Of a stretch of DNA of 64,000 nt, positions 44,629-53,383 are shown one piece after another. Below the pieces are notes generated by a model. It worked only from the letters and a program-made list of their open reading frames with translations. It ran no database searches and was not told the origin of the DNA. The position numbers were made by a program, and so were the translations under genes. Each line of letters begins with the position of its first letter. Within the stretch, counting starts at the first letter, position 1. Source of the DNA: CBDBZX01 sp965213645 (GTDB lineage Bacteria > Deinococcota > Deinococci > Deinococcales > Trueperaceae); contig CBDBZX010000002.1 of assembly GCA_965213645.1 (NCBI GenBank), positions 124,001-188,000 of the forward strand. Direction: 5' to 3'.

Positions 44629-45378
44629 TTACTGAAGCGCTACGTAACCCCGGTCGTTGTCCGTCTCGGTGTTGCCCGCCGCGTCAGACACCTGAGCGCG
44701 GAAGACGTAGGCGAATTCGCCGCCCTCGGAGATGTTTTGCGCGTCTGAGGCGACGTCCACCTTGATCGTGCAGTTGAGTTCGGTGGGCGTCGTAGCGAGT
44801 TGGTCGTCACAGGTCGAGGTCGAGGCCGCCTCGTCAATCGTGAAGGGACCTGTGGGGAGGTTGCCCTGGGACTCTGAATTCCTAAGCGAAATATTCAAGC
44901 CCGAAATGCCGCTCGAGTCGCTGTAACTCACCCGCAAGAAGAACGAGCTACCCGGTAAAACGCTGACCACGCGCTCGTCACTGATGTCCGAGATGCCGTC
45001 CGGTCTATCGTTGTAAAAAGGTCCTGCCGGGCTCGCCGCTGCTTCTAAAGTTCCCGTCGGCGCTGCTGTATCGTCTTCCATGCCCGCCTGCATGTCTGAG
45101 CCCATGTCCATCGCGCCGCCCGTCATATCCATCTCTGCGCCGCCTGTCATATCGTCCATCTCGACGGAAAGACCGTCCGAGCCGCCCGTCATCATGCCGC
45201 CCGTGTCCATGTCCATCTGCATGTCCATCTCTGCGCCGCCCGTCATGTCATCCGTCATCTCGCCCGACATATCTTGCGACTCGGTTCTGACCTCGCCCGC
45301 CATGCCCGAATCCCTCGTGCTCGGGGCGCAAGCTGCCAACGCGAAAGTCAGAAAAACCAGAAAAGCTACCTTTTTCAT
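44629..45378 (-). CDS. Met/Asp-rich lipoprotein with C-terminal beta domain
   Basis: 249 residues. Lipoprotein signal LTFALAACAPS (Cys17). Residues 25-105 are a low-complexity tract with about 18 Met in MTGGAEMDM and MDMGSDM units, partly repeated. The C-terminal 120 residues form a beta-rich domain ending EFAYVFRAQVSDAAGNTETD and RGYV, which resembles the end of the protein at 45804. Met-rich tracts sometimes bind Cu(I); that is only a suggestion. RBS GAGAGG upstream. Transcribed divergently from 45804. Confidence 0.7.
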   Translation of the reverse strand: MKKVAFLVFLTFALAACAPSTRDSGMAGEVRTESQDMSGEMTDDMTGGAEMDMQMDMDTGGMMTGGSDGLSVEMDDMTGGAEMDMTGGAMDMGSDMQAGMEDDTAAPTGTLEAAASPAGPFYNDRPDGISDISDERVVSVLPGSSFFLRVSYSDSSGISGLNISLRNSESQGNLPTGPFTIDEAASTSTCDDQLATTPTELNCTIKVDVASDAQNISEGGEFAYVFRAQVSDAAGNTETDNDRGYVALQ

Positions 45379-45803
45379 CTCACTACCTCTCTCTACTACA
45401 AAAATTTCTAGTACGAATTCTTACGCTACTCCTAAGATGTAACCAATAATCGTTTCTTCATGAAGCAAGATACCTCACAAAGACCTCACCTCTCCACTAC
45501 ATAATTAGCCCATGCAGCCTCTTTGCGCGGTGTTGAGTGCACGGTAAGGGGAGATAAGGTTGCATCACTATAGAGGGTATAAAGCCTCGAGCCACTCTCA
45601 ATGTTAAAAACCTCACTCTACACCCGAAAAGGAGGAAAATTTGCTAGACAAAAAGCAAAAGAGGTAGCTAGGGGAGTAGCCAAGGAAAAATCCTTATGTT
45701 ATAAGTGTCTGGGCTCTTTGTGAATTTCACCCCTCGCCTAGACGTTATGCAGGGAAAGTTCTCGAAGAGAAAGACGCAAGAGTATAGATATGGAGGAGAA
45801 TAG
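45379..45803. other. Divergent intergenic region with a leader-peptide candidate
   Basis: Between two divergent lipoprotein genes. A perfect GGAGGAAAAT precedes a TTG at 45641 and a nine-codon open frame to TAG at 45667, followed by two small hairpins (GCTA..TAGC and AAGGA..TCCTT). It may be a regulatory leader for the downstream gene or chance. Nothing else is supported. Confidence 0.4.
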
Positions 45804-46787
45804 ATGCAGAAAATAGATAGCAAACTCTGGGTGCGGTTCGTCCCGCTCCTGTTAGTCCTCGTCCTCGTCATTGCGGCGTGTAGCAATGGTGACGATCCTG
45901 TAGACCCAGACCCGGATATGAACAACGCGCCGACGGTCGAAGTTACCCCTCCCACCTTTGAAGGCGTCTTGCCAGAAGAAACGGGCGGCGATGGCGATAC
46001 GGGTGGCGAAGACACGGGCGGTAGCATAGGTACGGCCCAAGCTGAGCCTTTAACGGCAAATTTCACCGCAGTCGGAGAAGACGTTGACGACGATGAACTC
46101 TCGTACGCTTGGACGGCAAGTGATGACAGCGTAGAACTCAGCGATACGACAGGTACGACGACCACCGCAACCTTTACCGAGGCGGGTAGCTTCGAAGTTA
46201 CCGCTACCGTAACCGACGGTACGCTAGATGCGGACGATTCAGCCACCGCGACTATTGCTGAGCCTGGTGAAGAGACACCCGAGCCTCCCGTTCCTGATCC
46301 TGATCCCACAGGTGGCCCCGGTGACGCAGAGCCAACCTTAGGCTTCTTCGGTATTGGCGAAACAGGTACGACGGATGGCACCTTCGTCAACGATGATCCC
46401 TTCATCGACAGCGAAGATGATCCTAGCGTCTTAGACGTAACACCTGCTGCGACCATCTACGCCAGAATCACTGCGTCTGATGACGATGGCGTCGAGACTC
46501 TCGGTATTAACATTAGAAACGTTGATACCAACGATGACGACAGCAACGACGTTACTCCGCTGGATGATGTTGACGGTTTCACCTTGGGTGATATCCAGAA
46601 CCCGGATGACTGTGCCTTAGACGGTACTGAGACCGAAGTTGACTGCATCTACGAGATCACCATCGCGGATGGAACGACGGAAGATGCGCTCACTACAGGT
46701 GAGTTTGCATTCGTCCTTCGACCCACTGTCAACGGTGCTGACATCTTTACCCGTGCCGGTGCACGCGGTTACGTCAACATTCCGTAA
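45804..46787 (+). CDS. PKD-containing lipoprotein related to the protein at 44629
   Basis: 327 residues. Lipoprotein signal LVLVIAACSN (Cys25). A PKD/Ig-like domain lies about residues 85-150 (DELSYAWTASDDSVELSD, GSFEVTATVTDGT), then a linker rich in Pro/Glu and a C-terminal domain with the ending EFAFVLRPTVNGADIF, GARGYVNIP. The ending matches the divergent neighbour (EFAYVFRAQV...RGYVALQ), so the two share a domain. RBS GGAGGAGAATAG is strong. Probably a surface protein of the envelope region. Confidence 0.72.
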   Translation: MQKIDSKLWVRFVPLLLVLVLVIAACSNGDDPVDPDPDMNNAPTVEVTPPTFEGVLPEETGGDGDTGGEDTGGSIGTAQAEPLTANFTAVGEDVDDDELSYAWTASDDSVELSDTTGTTTTATFTEAGSFEVTATVTDGTLDADDSATATIAEPGEETPEPPVPDPDPTGGPGDAEPTLGFFGIGETGTTDGTFVNDDPFIDSEDDPSVLDVTPAATIYARITASDDDGVETLGINIRNVDTNDDDSNDVTPLDDVDGFTLGDIQNPDDCALDGTETEVDCIYEITIADGTTEDALTTGEFAFVLRPTVNGADIFTRAGARGYVNIP

Positions 46788-46805
46788 GTTCTAAAGCAAT
46801 CCTTT

Positions 46806-46834
46806 GAAGAAGGCCCTTAGGGGTCTTCTTTTTT
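46806..46834 (+). terminator. Rho-independent terminator after the PKD lipoprotein gene
   Basis: GAAGAAGGCCC / GGGGTCTTCTT stem with a small bulge and a TTTTTT tail. Confidence 0.78.
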
Positions 46835-47058
46835 GTCTTTACCTCTTTCAATGTGAGGTGCGCTGCTTTTACTTTTCAAAGCGGGGCTATCTGCTATGCT
46901 GCTGTGACGAAAAACTCACATTTGAGCGTTTTCACTCCCTCTTCTCGCGCTTTAGTTCGTAAACGCACATGGCTTTGCGACAACCTCTTGTTACTATTCC
47001 CTGAGCTTGTCTGGAGAACACCCAATACGACATGAGCAACCACTTATGAGCAACCTCT

Positions 47059-48601
47059 ATGAGTAAACCGCCGCCACGCAACCCCGACCAGGACGAACGT
47101 AGCAATTTGACGCACCGCACCTTTGTGGGGCTCTTTTGGTCGTCGTCGGGCTCGGGGATGCAGGCGGTCTTAAAGATCGTGGTGCTGGGCGTGTTGGCGC
47201 GGCTTCTCACCGAAGCGGACTTCGGTATTGTGGCGCTGTGTCTCACGGTGACGGCCTTTACGGATATGTTCGCCCGCTTGGGGGTGGGTCCGGCGGTGGT
47301 GCAGAGGGAGCGGCTCGAGGAGCGCCACATCAGGGTCGGCTTCACGATTACGGTTACGCTCAGCTTCGTCTTCGTAGCGCTGCTCTGGGTGCTTTCACCC
47401 CCCATCGCGGCATTTTATAGGGAGCCTTCGCTCGTACCTATTTTGCGCGTGCTTTCGCTCGGGCTTATGATCGACGGCTTGTCGGTGGTGGCGATGTCGC
47501 TGGCGTCCAGAGACCTCGACTTTCGCCTTAAAGCGGGTACGCAGGCGGCGTCCTACTTCTTAGGATACGGGCTCTTCAGTATCGTGTTCGCTTACCTGAA
47601 CTTCGGCCCTTGGGCGCTCATCATCGGCACGTTAGCGCAAAAGGTGATTTCAGCGGTTGTCTACCTCATCGCCAAACCTCACGCTAAACTGCTGCACTTC
47701 GACAGAGAGGCGGCGGCTCAACTGCTCTATTTTGGGGGCGGCCAGTCGCTCTCCGACGTGCTCTTTAGAGGGGCGAGCCAGGGGGATAACATCGTTGTAG
47801 GGCGAGCGCTCAGCACGGAGGCGCTAGGTATCTACCAGAAGGCGTATCAGCTTATGATCTTGCCCGCGCAGCTCTTCGGAGATACGATCGCCAACGTGCT
47901 CTTTCCGGCGATGTCGAAAGTGCAGAGCGAGGCGAAGACCATCAGCACGGTCTATCGGCGCGGCGTCGCGTTCACCGCGCTCTTCATGCTGCCCGCCAGC
48001 GCGGTGCTCTTCGTCTTTGCTAGGGAGTACGTGCTCATCCTCTTAGGGCCTCAGTGGACCGAAGCGATTCTTACCCTTTCAGATTTTGGTACTGGGAACG
48101 GTTATGCGCACGAATTCGGGGTTGAGTGATACTTTAGTGAAGGCGAAGGGTGCGGTTTATAGCCGCGCCTGGCGGCAGGCTATCTACGCCCTGTGCGTAG
48201 TAGGCGGCGCAGCCGTCGGGCAGCGTTGGGGCCTTACGGGAGTCGCGGCGGGCGTGCTCGTCGCGCTCACTGTCAACGCGGCGATGATGGCGCAGCTCAG
48301 CCTCAAGCTCACAGGAATGCGCTGGCAGATGTTCGCGCAGATTCACGTACGGGCGCTGCTACTTACAGGCGTGATATTGGCTGAATCGTGGGGATTGGCG
48401 ACGTTTTTGCGCTCTTGGGGCTCGCCTGCGCTACTCACCGTGCTCATCTCCGGTTTGGTCATCGCCGCGAGCGTTCTAGCGCTCGTTTGGTTTTTCCCGA
48501 AGGCAACCCTGGGCGAGGACGGTCTCTGGATCGTACAACTTATCAGCAAATATTTACCTAAGCGTATCGGGCGCAAATTAGCGGAGTTGTCAGCGCAGTG
48601 A
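47059..48601 (+). pseudogene. O-unit flippase (Wzx/MATE-like polysaccharide exporter), frameshifted
   Basis: Polytopic exporter of the MviN/Wzx family that moves lipid-linked repeat units across the membrane. Reading 1 (47059-48129) contains NLTHRTFVGLFWSSSG and ends in LILLGPQWTEAILTL then nonsense. Reading 2 (48086-48601) continues VLGTVMRTNSGLSDTLVKAK to the helical C-terminus. Removing one T at 48077-48079 (CTT T CAG) joins them into a normal-length protein of about 513 residues. The helices are otherwise well spaced. It lies upstream of asnB, an O-antigen ligase and a GT4. Confidence 0.85.
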
Positions 48602-48743
48602 TACTAGCTATCCGGGTCACGCGGTGTGAGGGGGCGCGACGTCGCTACGCGCTACGTTTACGCGCAGGTTTACGCTGGACGCCTACTATTCAAACCCGCG
48701 TCACTCAGTCTCACGTCATTGCGGGCTTACTCGGAGGAACGTT

Positions 48744-50711
48744 ATGTGCGGTTTAACAGGATTTTGGACGAAGCGAAACGAACAGAGCGACCTAGTTCAT
48801 ACGGTGCAGCGGATGACGGACGCGATTACGTACCGTGGGCCAGATGATCAGGGGACTTGGGCGGAGCAGGGTTGCGGCGTCGCGTTTGGTCATAGGCGCT
48901 TGTCGATCATTGACCTTTCGCCCGAGGGTCATCAGCCGATGCACTCGGCGAGCGGGCGCTTCGTGCTGGTCTACAACGGCGAAATCTATAACTTTGAGGA
49001 CATGCGTGCTGACTTGGAGCGCGAAACAGGCCGTAGGGCGTGGCGGGGGCATTCTGACACAGAGGTGATCTTAGAGGCCATCGAGCACTGGGGCGTAGAG
49101 GAGGCGGTGGGGCGCTTTGTCGGTATGTTTGCTTTGGCGCTTTGGGACCGCGCCGAGAACGCGCTCTATTTAGTTCGTGACCGCTTGGGTATCAAGCCGC
49201 TTTACTACGGTTGGAGCGGCCCCAGCTTCCTCTTCGGCTCCGAACTGCACACGCTCAAACGGCATCCTGACTTTGAGGGGTGCTTGAATCAGCGAGCCAT
49301 CGGCGCTTACTTGCGCTACCGCTACGTTCCGAGCCCCGAAAGCATCTATAAGGACATCTACAAGCTACCGCCGGGGAGCATCCTCAAACTTCAGCATCCG
49401 CTCGAGCGGGCCGAACCTCAAACGTATTGGTCGGCTTATGAGGTCGCGCAAGCGGGCGTGCGCTGTCCCTTTGAGGGGAGCGCTGAGGAGGCGGTGGACG
49501 CGCTCCACGACCTCTTGGCCGACGCGGTGAAGCGCCGTATGGTCGCCGACGTGCCGCTGGGCGCGTTTTTGTCGGGCGGCATCGACTCTTCGACGGTGGT
49601 CGCGCTGATGCAAGCGCAGAGCACCCAAAGTGTCAAGACCTTTACGGTCGGTTTCAACGAGAAAAATCATAACGAAGCGCATCACGCCAAGGCCGTCGCT
49701 GAGCATTTGGGCACGGACCATACCGAGCTTTACGTCACATCCGAAGACGCGCTAGCGGTTATTCCTAGCCTTCCCAGGCTCTACGACGAGCCCTTCGCCG
49801 ACGAGTCGCAGATTCCCACCTTTCTTATTTCGGAGTTGGCGCGGCGCAAGGTAACGGTGAGTCTTTCCGGTGACGGTGGCGATGAGCTGTTCGGCGGCTA
49901 CACGGCCTATCAGAAGAATCAGAGCCGTTGGCAGGCTTTGGAGCGCGTTCCTTACGCGCTGCGCTCGCCAGCGGCGCGCATGTTGGAGAAAACCGCCGAG
50001 CTGCCGCAGCAACGCCTCGACGCTTTAGGCAAGCTACTCCCGAGCAGGTTGCAAAGCTACACCAACGCCGACCAAATAGGCCGTGTCGCTGAGTATCTCA
50101 GCCTCAGAAGTCAGCGCGACCTTCACGAGAAACACCTCACCCGCCTGGACGCGCACCAGACGCTTGTGGCCGCCCGAGCGGGCGAGGCGTACGTCGCCGA
50201 GCGCCCGAACTGGACCTCATTTCCAGATTACGTGCAGAGCATGATGTACTGGGACATGACGACCTTCATGCCCGACGACATCCTCGTCAAGCTCGACCGG
50301 GCGAGCATGAAGGTGAGCTTGGAAGCGCGGGTACCTATTCTGGATCACCGAGTGGTCGAACTCGCGTGGCGCTTTCCGCTCGAGCTAAACTTCGAGGGCA
50401 GCGAGGGCAAGCAGCTTCTGCGCAAGGTGCTCCACCGCTACGTGCCTAAACCTCTGGTCGAACGCCCTAAACGAGGCTTCAGCGTGCCTATCCGCCACTG
50501 GCTCAAAGGTCCCCTTAAAGACTGGGCCGCTGACCTGCTCAGCGAGGAGAGCTTAAAGCGCGAGGGGGTGCTCAATGCTAGCGTGATTCATCAGTATTGG
50601 GAGGACTTTTTAGCGGACAAATTCACGCAGGGTCATTCACCGATTTGGACGGCGCTCACGCTGCAAGCGTGGCTGAGCGAGCAGCGCAGCAATCAGTACA
50701 GTAATCAGTAG
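48744..50711 (+). CDS. asnB: Asparagine synthase (glutamine-hydrolysing)
   Basis: 655 residues. The N-terminal glutaminase begins MCGLTGFW, with Cys2 as nucleophile, then the ATP-pyrophosphatase domain: LSGGIDSSTVVALM near residue 275 and VSLSGDGGDELFGGY. It makes Asn or amidates a substrate; in O-antigen loci AsnB-like proteins may modify sugars. GGAGGAACGTT precedes the ATG. It is part of a plus-strand cluster with the flippase, ligase and GT4. Confidence 0.93.
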   Translation: MCGLTGFWTKRNEQSDLVHTVQRMTDAITYRGPDDQGTWAEQGCGVAFGHRRLSIIDLSPEGHQPMHSASGRFVLVYNGEIYNFEDMRADLERETGRRAWRGHSDTEVILEAIEHWGVEEAVGRFVGMFALALWDRAENALYLVRDRLGIKPLYYGWSGPSFLFGSELHTLKRHPDFEGCLNQRAIGAYLRYRYVPSPESIYKDIYKLPPGSILKLQHPLERAEPQTYWSAYEVAQAGVRCPFEGSAEEAVDALHDLLADAVKRRMVADVPLGAFLSGGIDSSTVVALMQAQSTQSVKTFTVGFNEKNHNEAHHAKAVAEHLGTDHTELYVTSEDALAVIPSLPRLYDEPFADESQIPTFLISELARRKVTVSLSGDGGDELFGGYTAYQKNQSRWQALERVPYALRSPAARMLEKTAELPQQRLDALGKLLPSRLQSYTNADQIGRVAEYLSLRSQRDLHEKHLTRLDAHQTLVAARAGEAYVAERPNWTSFPDYVQSMMYWDMTTFMPDDILVKLDRASMKVSLEARVPILDHRVVELAWRFPLELNFEGSEGKQLLRKVLHRYVPKPLVERPKRGFSVPIRHWLKGPLKDWAADLLSEESLKREGVLNASVIHQYWEDFLADKFTQGHSPIWTALTLQAWLSEQRSNQYSNQ

Positions 50712-50778
50712 GGTGGCAGACCGTAGGGTCTCGAGGGATGAATGCGCAGATGGCACATCACTTTTTTTCTGGAACCGC

Positions 50779-50784
50779 TATAGT
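50779..50784 (+). promoter_or_regulatory. -10 box at leaderless distance from ATG 50792
   Basis: TATAGT, seven bases before an ATG. It may drive the O-antigen ligase region or a small open frame. Confidence 0.4.
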
Positions 50785-50791
50785 GGGAAGA

Positions 50792-50983
50792 ATGCTCGCG
50801 CCGCTGAGCCGGAACGTGGCGTGCTTGCGGCGCTACTTACAGCGTTGGTTCGCCCTACCGCATCTGCGTCACGCTGCTGTCATCGTCGCTATTACCTTTG
50901 AAGGTGCGTGCTACTTCGGCTACACAACTTTTTACGCGCGTCGCGCACTGATGCCTCACACGGGGCTGATACCCACCATCTAG
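50792..50983 (+). CDS. Small predicted membrane protein, unsure
   Basis: 63 residues, with a stretch that could span a membrane (AAVIVAITFEGACYFGYTTF) after an arginine-rich N-terminus. Support is limited to the leaderless-like promoter and the location before the O-antigen ligase gene. Not recognised as any family; it could be an untranslated leader. Confidence 0.25.
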   Translation: MLAPLSRNVACLRRYLQRWFALPHLRHAAVIVAITFEGACYFGYTTFYARRALMPHTGLIPTI

Positions 50984-50991
50984 GGAGCAAC

Positions 50992-52212
50992 ATGACTGTC
51001 AACCGCATCGCTTTTATCGCCCTTTGGATTTTCGTCTTCTCGATGCCCTGGGAAAGGGCTGTGGCTATTCCCGGCCTAGGCGCGGCGGGCACGCTCTTCG
51101 GCCTGATCGCGTTTGCCGCCGGGATGGTCGCTGTGATGCAAGGCGGGCGGCTTAAAGCCAGAGCGCCCTCGCTCTTTCTCCTCCTGTTCGGCCTCTTTGT
51201 GTTTTGGTACGGGATCAGCTTTTTTTGGACGATTGATCAGGTTGGCGCCCGAGTTCGTTTCGAGACCTTCACGCAGTTTCTAGTGATGTCGTGGCTCGTG
51301 TGGGAGCTGTGCCGCACTCAGGCGCGGCGTTTGGCACTCCTGCAAGCGTACGTGCTAGGCGCGTACATCGTCGTTATCAGGATTATCTACAGCTTTCTCG
51401 CCAACCCCTTTGTTCCCAACGACGAACAGTCGCTCTACCGCTATACGGGCATCGCCGATAACGCGAACTCGGTTGCGACACTCGTCGCGCTAGGCATCGC
51501 GATGACGTGGTATCTCGCTATGACCTATCGGCGTGGACTGCGCCACTGGCTCTTTATGATCTACATCCCGCTGTCGGTTATGGCGCTTGGGCTCGTGGCC
51601 TCGAGGAGTGGCATGATCGTGGGCGTGATCAGTTTAAGTCTGGTGCCGCTGACCTACGGCTACCTGAGCGCGACGCGCAGGGTTGTCATCACAATTCTCA
51701 TCGTGTCAATTTCAGCCGTCGCGATCAGTGTGCTGCCCGAGGACAATATCAACCGGCTGTCCGAGACGACCGAAGAGATTACCGACGGTAACGTCAGCAA
51801 CCGTACGCAGATTTGGGCCGCAGGGTTACAGGCGTTTCGAGACTCACCCATCATCGGCATCGGCTCGGGCAGCTACAGCGAAGTGGTTGAGCGGGTGCGC
51901 GGCTTTGGCGACCCGCCGCACAGCGCCTACTTCTCTACACTTGTAGAGCTAGGCATCATCGGGCTCGTCTTGTTCTTGCTCGCGCTCACCGTCCCTATTT
52001 TGCCCCTCTTTCAGCTTCCGTACAAAGAGCGAGCCTTTTACCTCGTCTTGTGGTTTGCCATGGTTGTGGCCTTTATACCAGGTGACTTTCACACCTACAA
52101 GGTGCCCTGGTTCCTCCTGACGCTTATCACGACGAGCCGAACTTTCATCGTCTTGCCTAATAGCGTAGGCGTGTTCAAGCGGCGTAAACCCCAGCCGCAG
52201 CTCGAAGTGTAA
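50992..52212 (+). CDS. O-antigen ligase / polymerase-family membrane protein
   Basis: 406 residues with about twelve helices and the Wzy_C/WaaL signature in the large loop: FRDSPIIGIGSGSYSEVV, then PHSAYFSTLVELGIIGLV with the ligase histidine, and SNRTQIWAAGL. It joins polysaccharide units to a lipid acceptor or polymerises repeat units. ATG 50992 has AGGGAG upstream. GT4 follows after five bases. Confidence 0.85.
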   Translation: MTVNRIAFIALWIFVFSMPWERAVAIPGLGAAGTLFGLIAFAAGMVAVMQGGRLKARAPSLFLLLFGLFVFWYGISFFWTIDQVGARVRFETFTQFLVMSWLVWELCRTQARRLALLQAYVLGAYIVVIRIIYSFLANPFVPNDEQSLYRYTGIADNANSVATLVALGIAMTWYLAMTYRRGLRHWLFMIYIPLSVMALGLVASRSGMIVGVISLSLVPLTYGYLSATRRVVITILIVSISAVAISVLPEDNINRLSETTEEITDGNVSNRTQIWAAGLQAFRDSPIIGIGSGSYSEVVERVRGFGDPPHSAYFSTLVELGIIGLVLFLLALTVPILPLFQLPYKERAFYLVLWFAMVVAFIPGDFHTYKVPWFLLTLITTSRTFIVLPNSVGVFKRRKPQPQLEV

Positions 52213-52217
52213 GCGAT

Positions 52218-53360
52218 ATGAGCGCGAATAAACCTACAAATAGACACACTGCAATTGCGCTTTACCTGCCTGATCTTGGTGGCGGTGGTGCGGAGCGGAT
52301 GCTCGTCAACTTGAGCCAGGGATTCGTTCGGCGCGGCGTGAACGTTGACTTGGTGCTCGCGGCGGCGGAAGGACCCTATCTAACGCACGTACCGCCTGAC
52401 GTTCACATTGTCGATCTAGCGAGCGACGGGGTTGCGAGCAGCTTGCCTGGGTTTGTGCGCTATTTGCGCGACGCTAGACCCGAAACGCTGCTCGTCACGC
52501 TCGATCACGCGGCGGTCACTGCGCTTTTAGCCGTACGCTTAGCGGGCGTGCCGACGCGCGTCTTTGTGCGCGAGTCCAACATGATGTTTCCAGGCAACGA
52601 CAAGCGCCTCAAGGTTAAGTTGTTGCGCTTCGCAGTCAAGCGCTTCTACCCGTGGGCGGCGGGGTGTATCGGCGTCTCCGAAGGGGTGTCTAAAGACATC
52701 CAACGCTTCGCAGGCGTCTCACCGGAGAAGATACACACGATCTATAATCCTGTTGTAACCGATAATCTCAAGCGTCAGGCGCAAGCCCCGCTCAGTCACC
52801 CTTGGTTCAGTGAGGGTAGCCCACCCGTGTTGCTAGGGGCGGGGCGGCTGACAGGGCAAAAGGACTACCCCACGCTGATTCGCGCCTTTGCAAAGGTTAG
52901 AGCAGTGCGTCCCGCCAAGTTGATGATCTTGGGTGAGGGGAAGCTGCGAGCGGAGTTAGAGGCGCTCATCGCGGAGTTAGGGTTGCAAGAGGACGTTGCG
53001 CTGCCCGGTTTCGTGGATAACCCTTTTGCCTACATGTCCAAGGCTGCCCTCTTCGTGCTCTCGTCGGCTTGGGAGGGGCTACCCGGCGTGCTCATCCAGG
53101 CGATGGCCTGCGGTTGTCCCGTGGTCAGCACGGACTGCCCAAGCGGGCCGAGCGAGATTTTAGAGGGCGACAAATACGGGCCGCTCGTGCCAGTTGGCGA
53201 CGTGCAGGGGCTGGCGGACGCGGCGCTTCGCACCTTGGAGCACAGTATTTCGTCCGTTGAACTTAAAGCTAGAGCGTCAGTCTTCTCCGTCGAGGCCATC
53301 AGCGACCAGTACTTAGGGGTGCTGCTGCCTGGACGAACCCACCTCTCCAGAGCGGCTTAG
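52218..53360 (+). CDS. Glycosyltransferase family 4
   Basis: 380 residues. LYLPDLGGGGAERMLVNLSQ at the N-terminus is typical of GT4 O-antigen and exopolysaccharide transferases; GAGRLTGQKDYPTLIRAF and MACGCPVVSTDCPSGPSEI mark the nucleotide-sugar site. It forms an operon with the O-antigen ligase gene. Ends 24 bases from the convergent acetyltransferase/ligase gene. Confidence 0.9.
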   Translation: MSANKPTNRHTAIALYLPDLGGGGAERMLVNLSQGFVRRGVNVDLVLAAAEGPYLTHVPPDVHIVDLASDGVASSLPGFVRYLRDARPETLLVTLDHAAVTALLAVRLAGVPTRVFVRESNMMFPGNDKRLKVKLLRFAVKRFYPWAAGCIGVSEGVSKDIQRFAGVSPEKIHTIYNPVVTDNLKRQAQAPLSHPWFSEGSPPVLLGAGRLTGQKDYPTLIRAFAKVRAVRPAKLMILGEGKLRAELEALIAELGLQEDVALPGFVDNPFAYMSKAALFVLSSAWEGLPGVLIQAMACGCPVVSTDCPSGPSEILEGDKYGPLVPVGDVQGLADAALRTLEHSISSVELKARASVFSVEAISDQYLGVLLPGRTHLSRAA

Positions 53361-53383
53361 TTCGCTCTGACGTAGTGACGACG

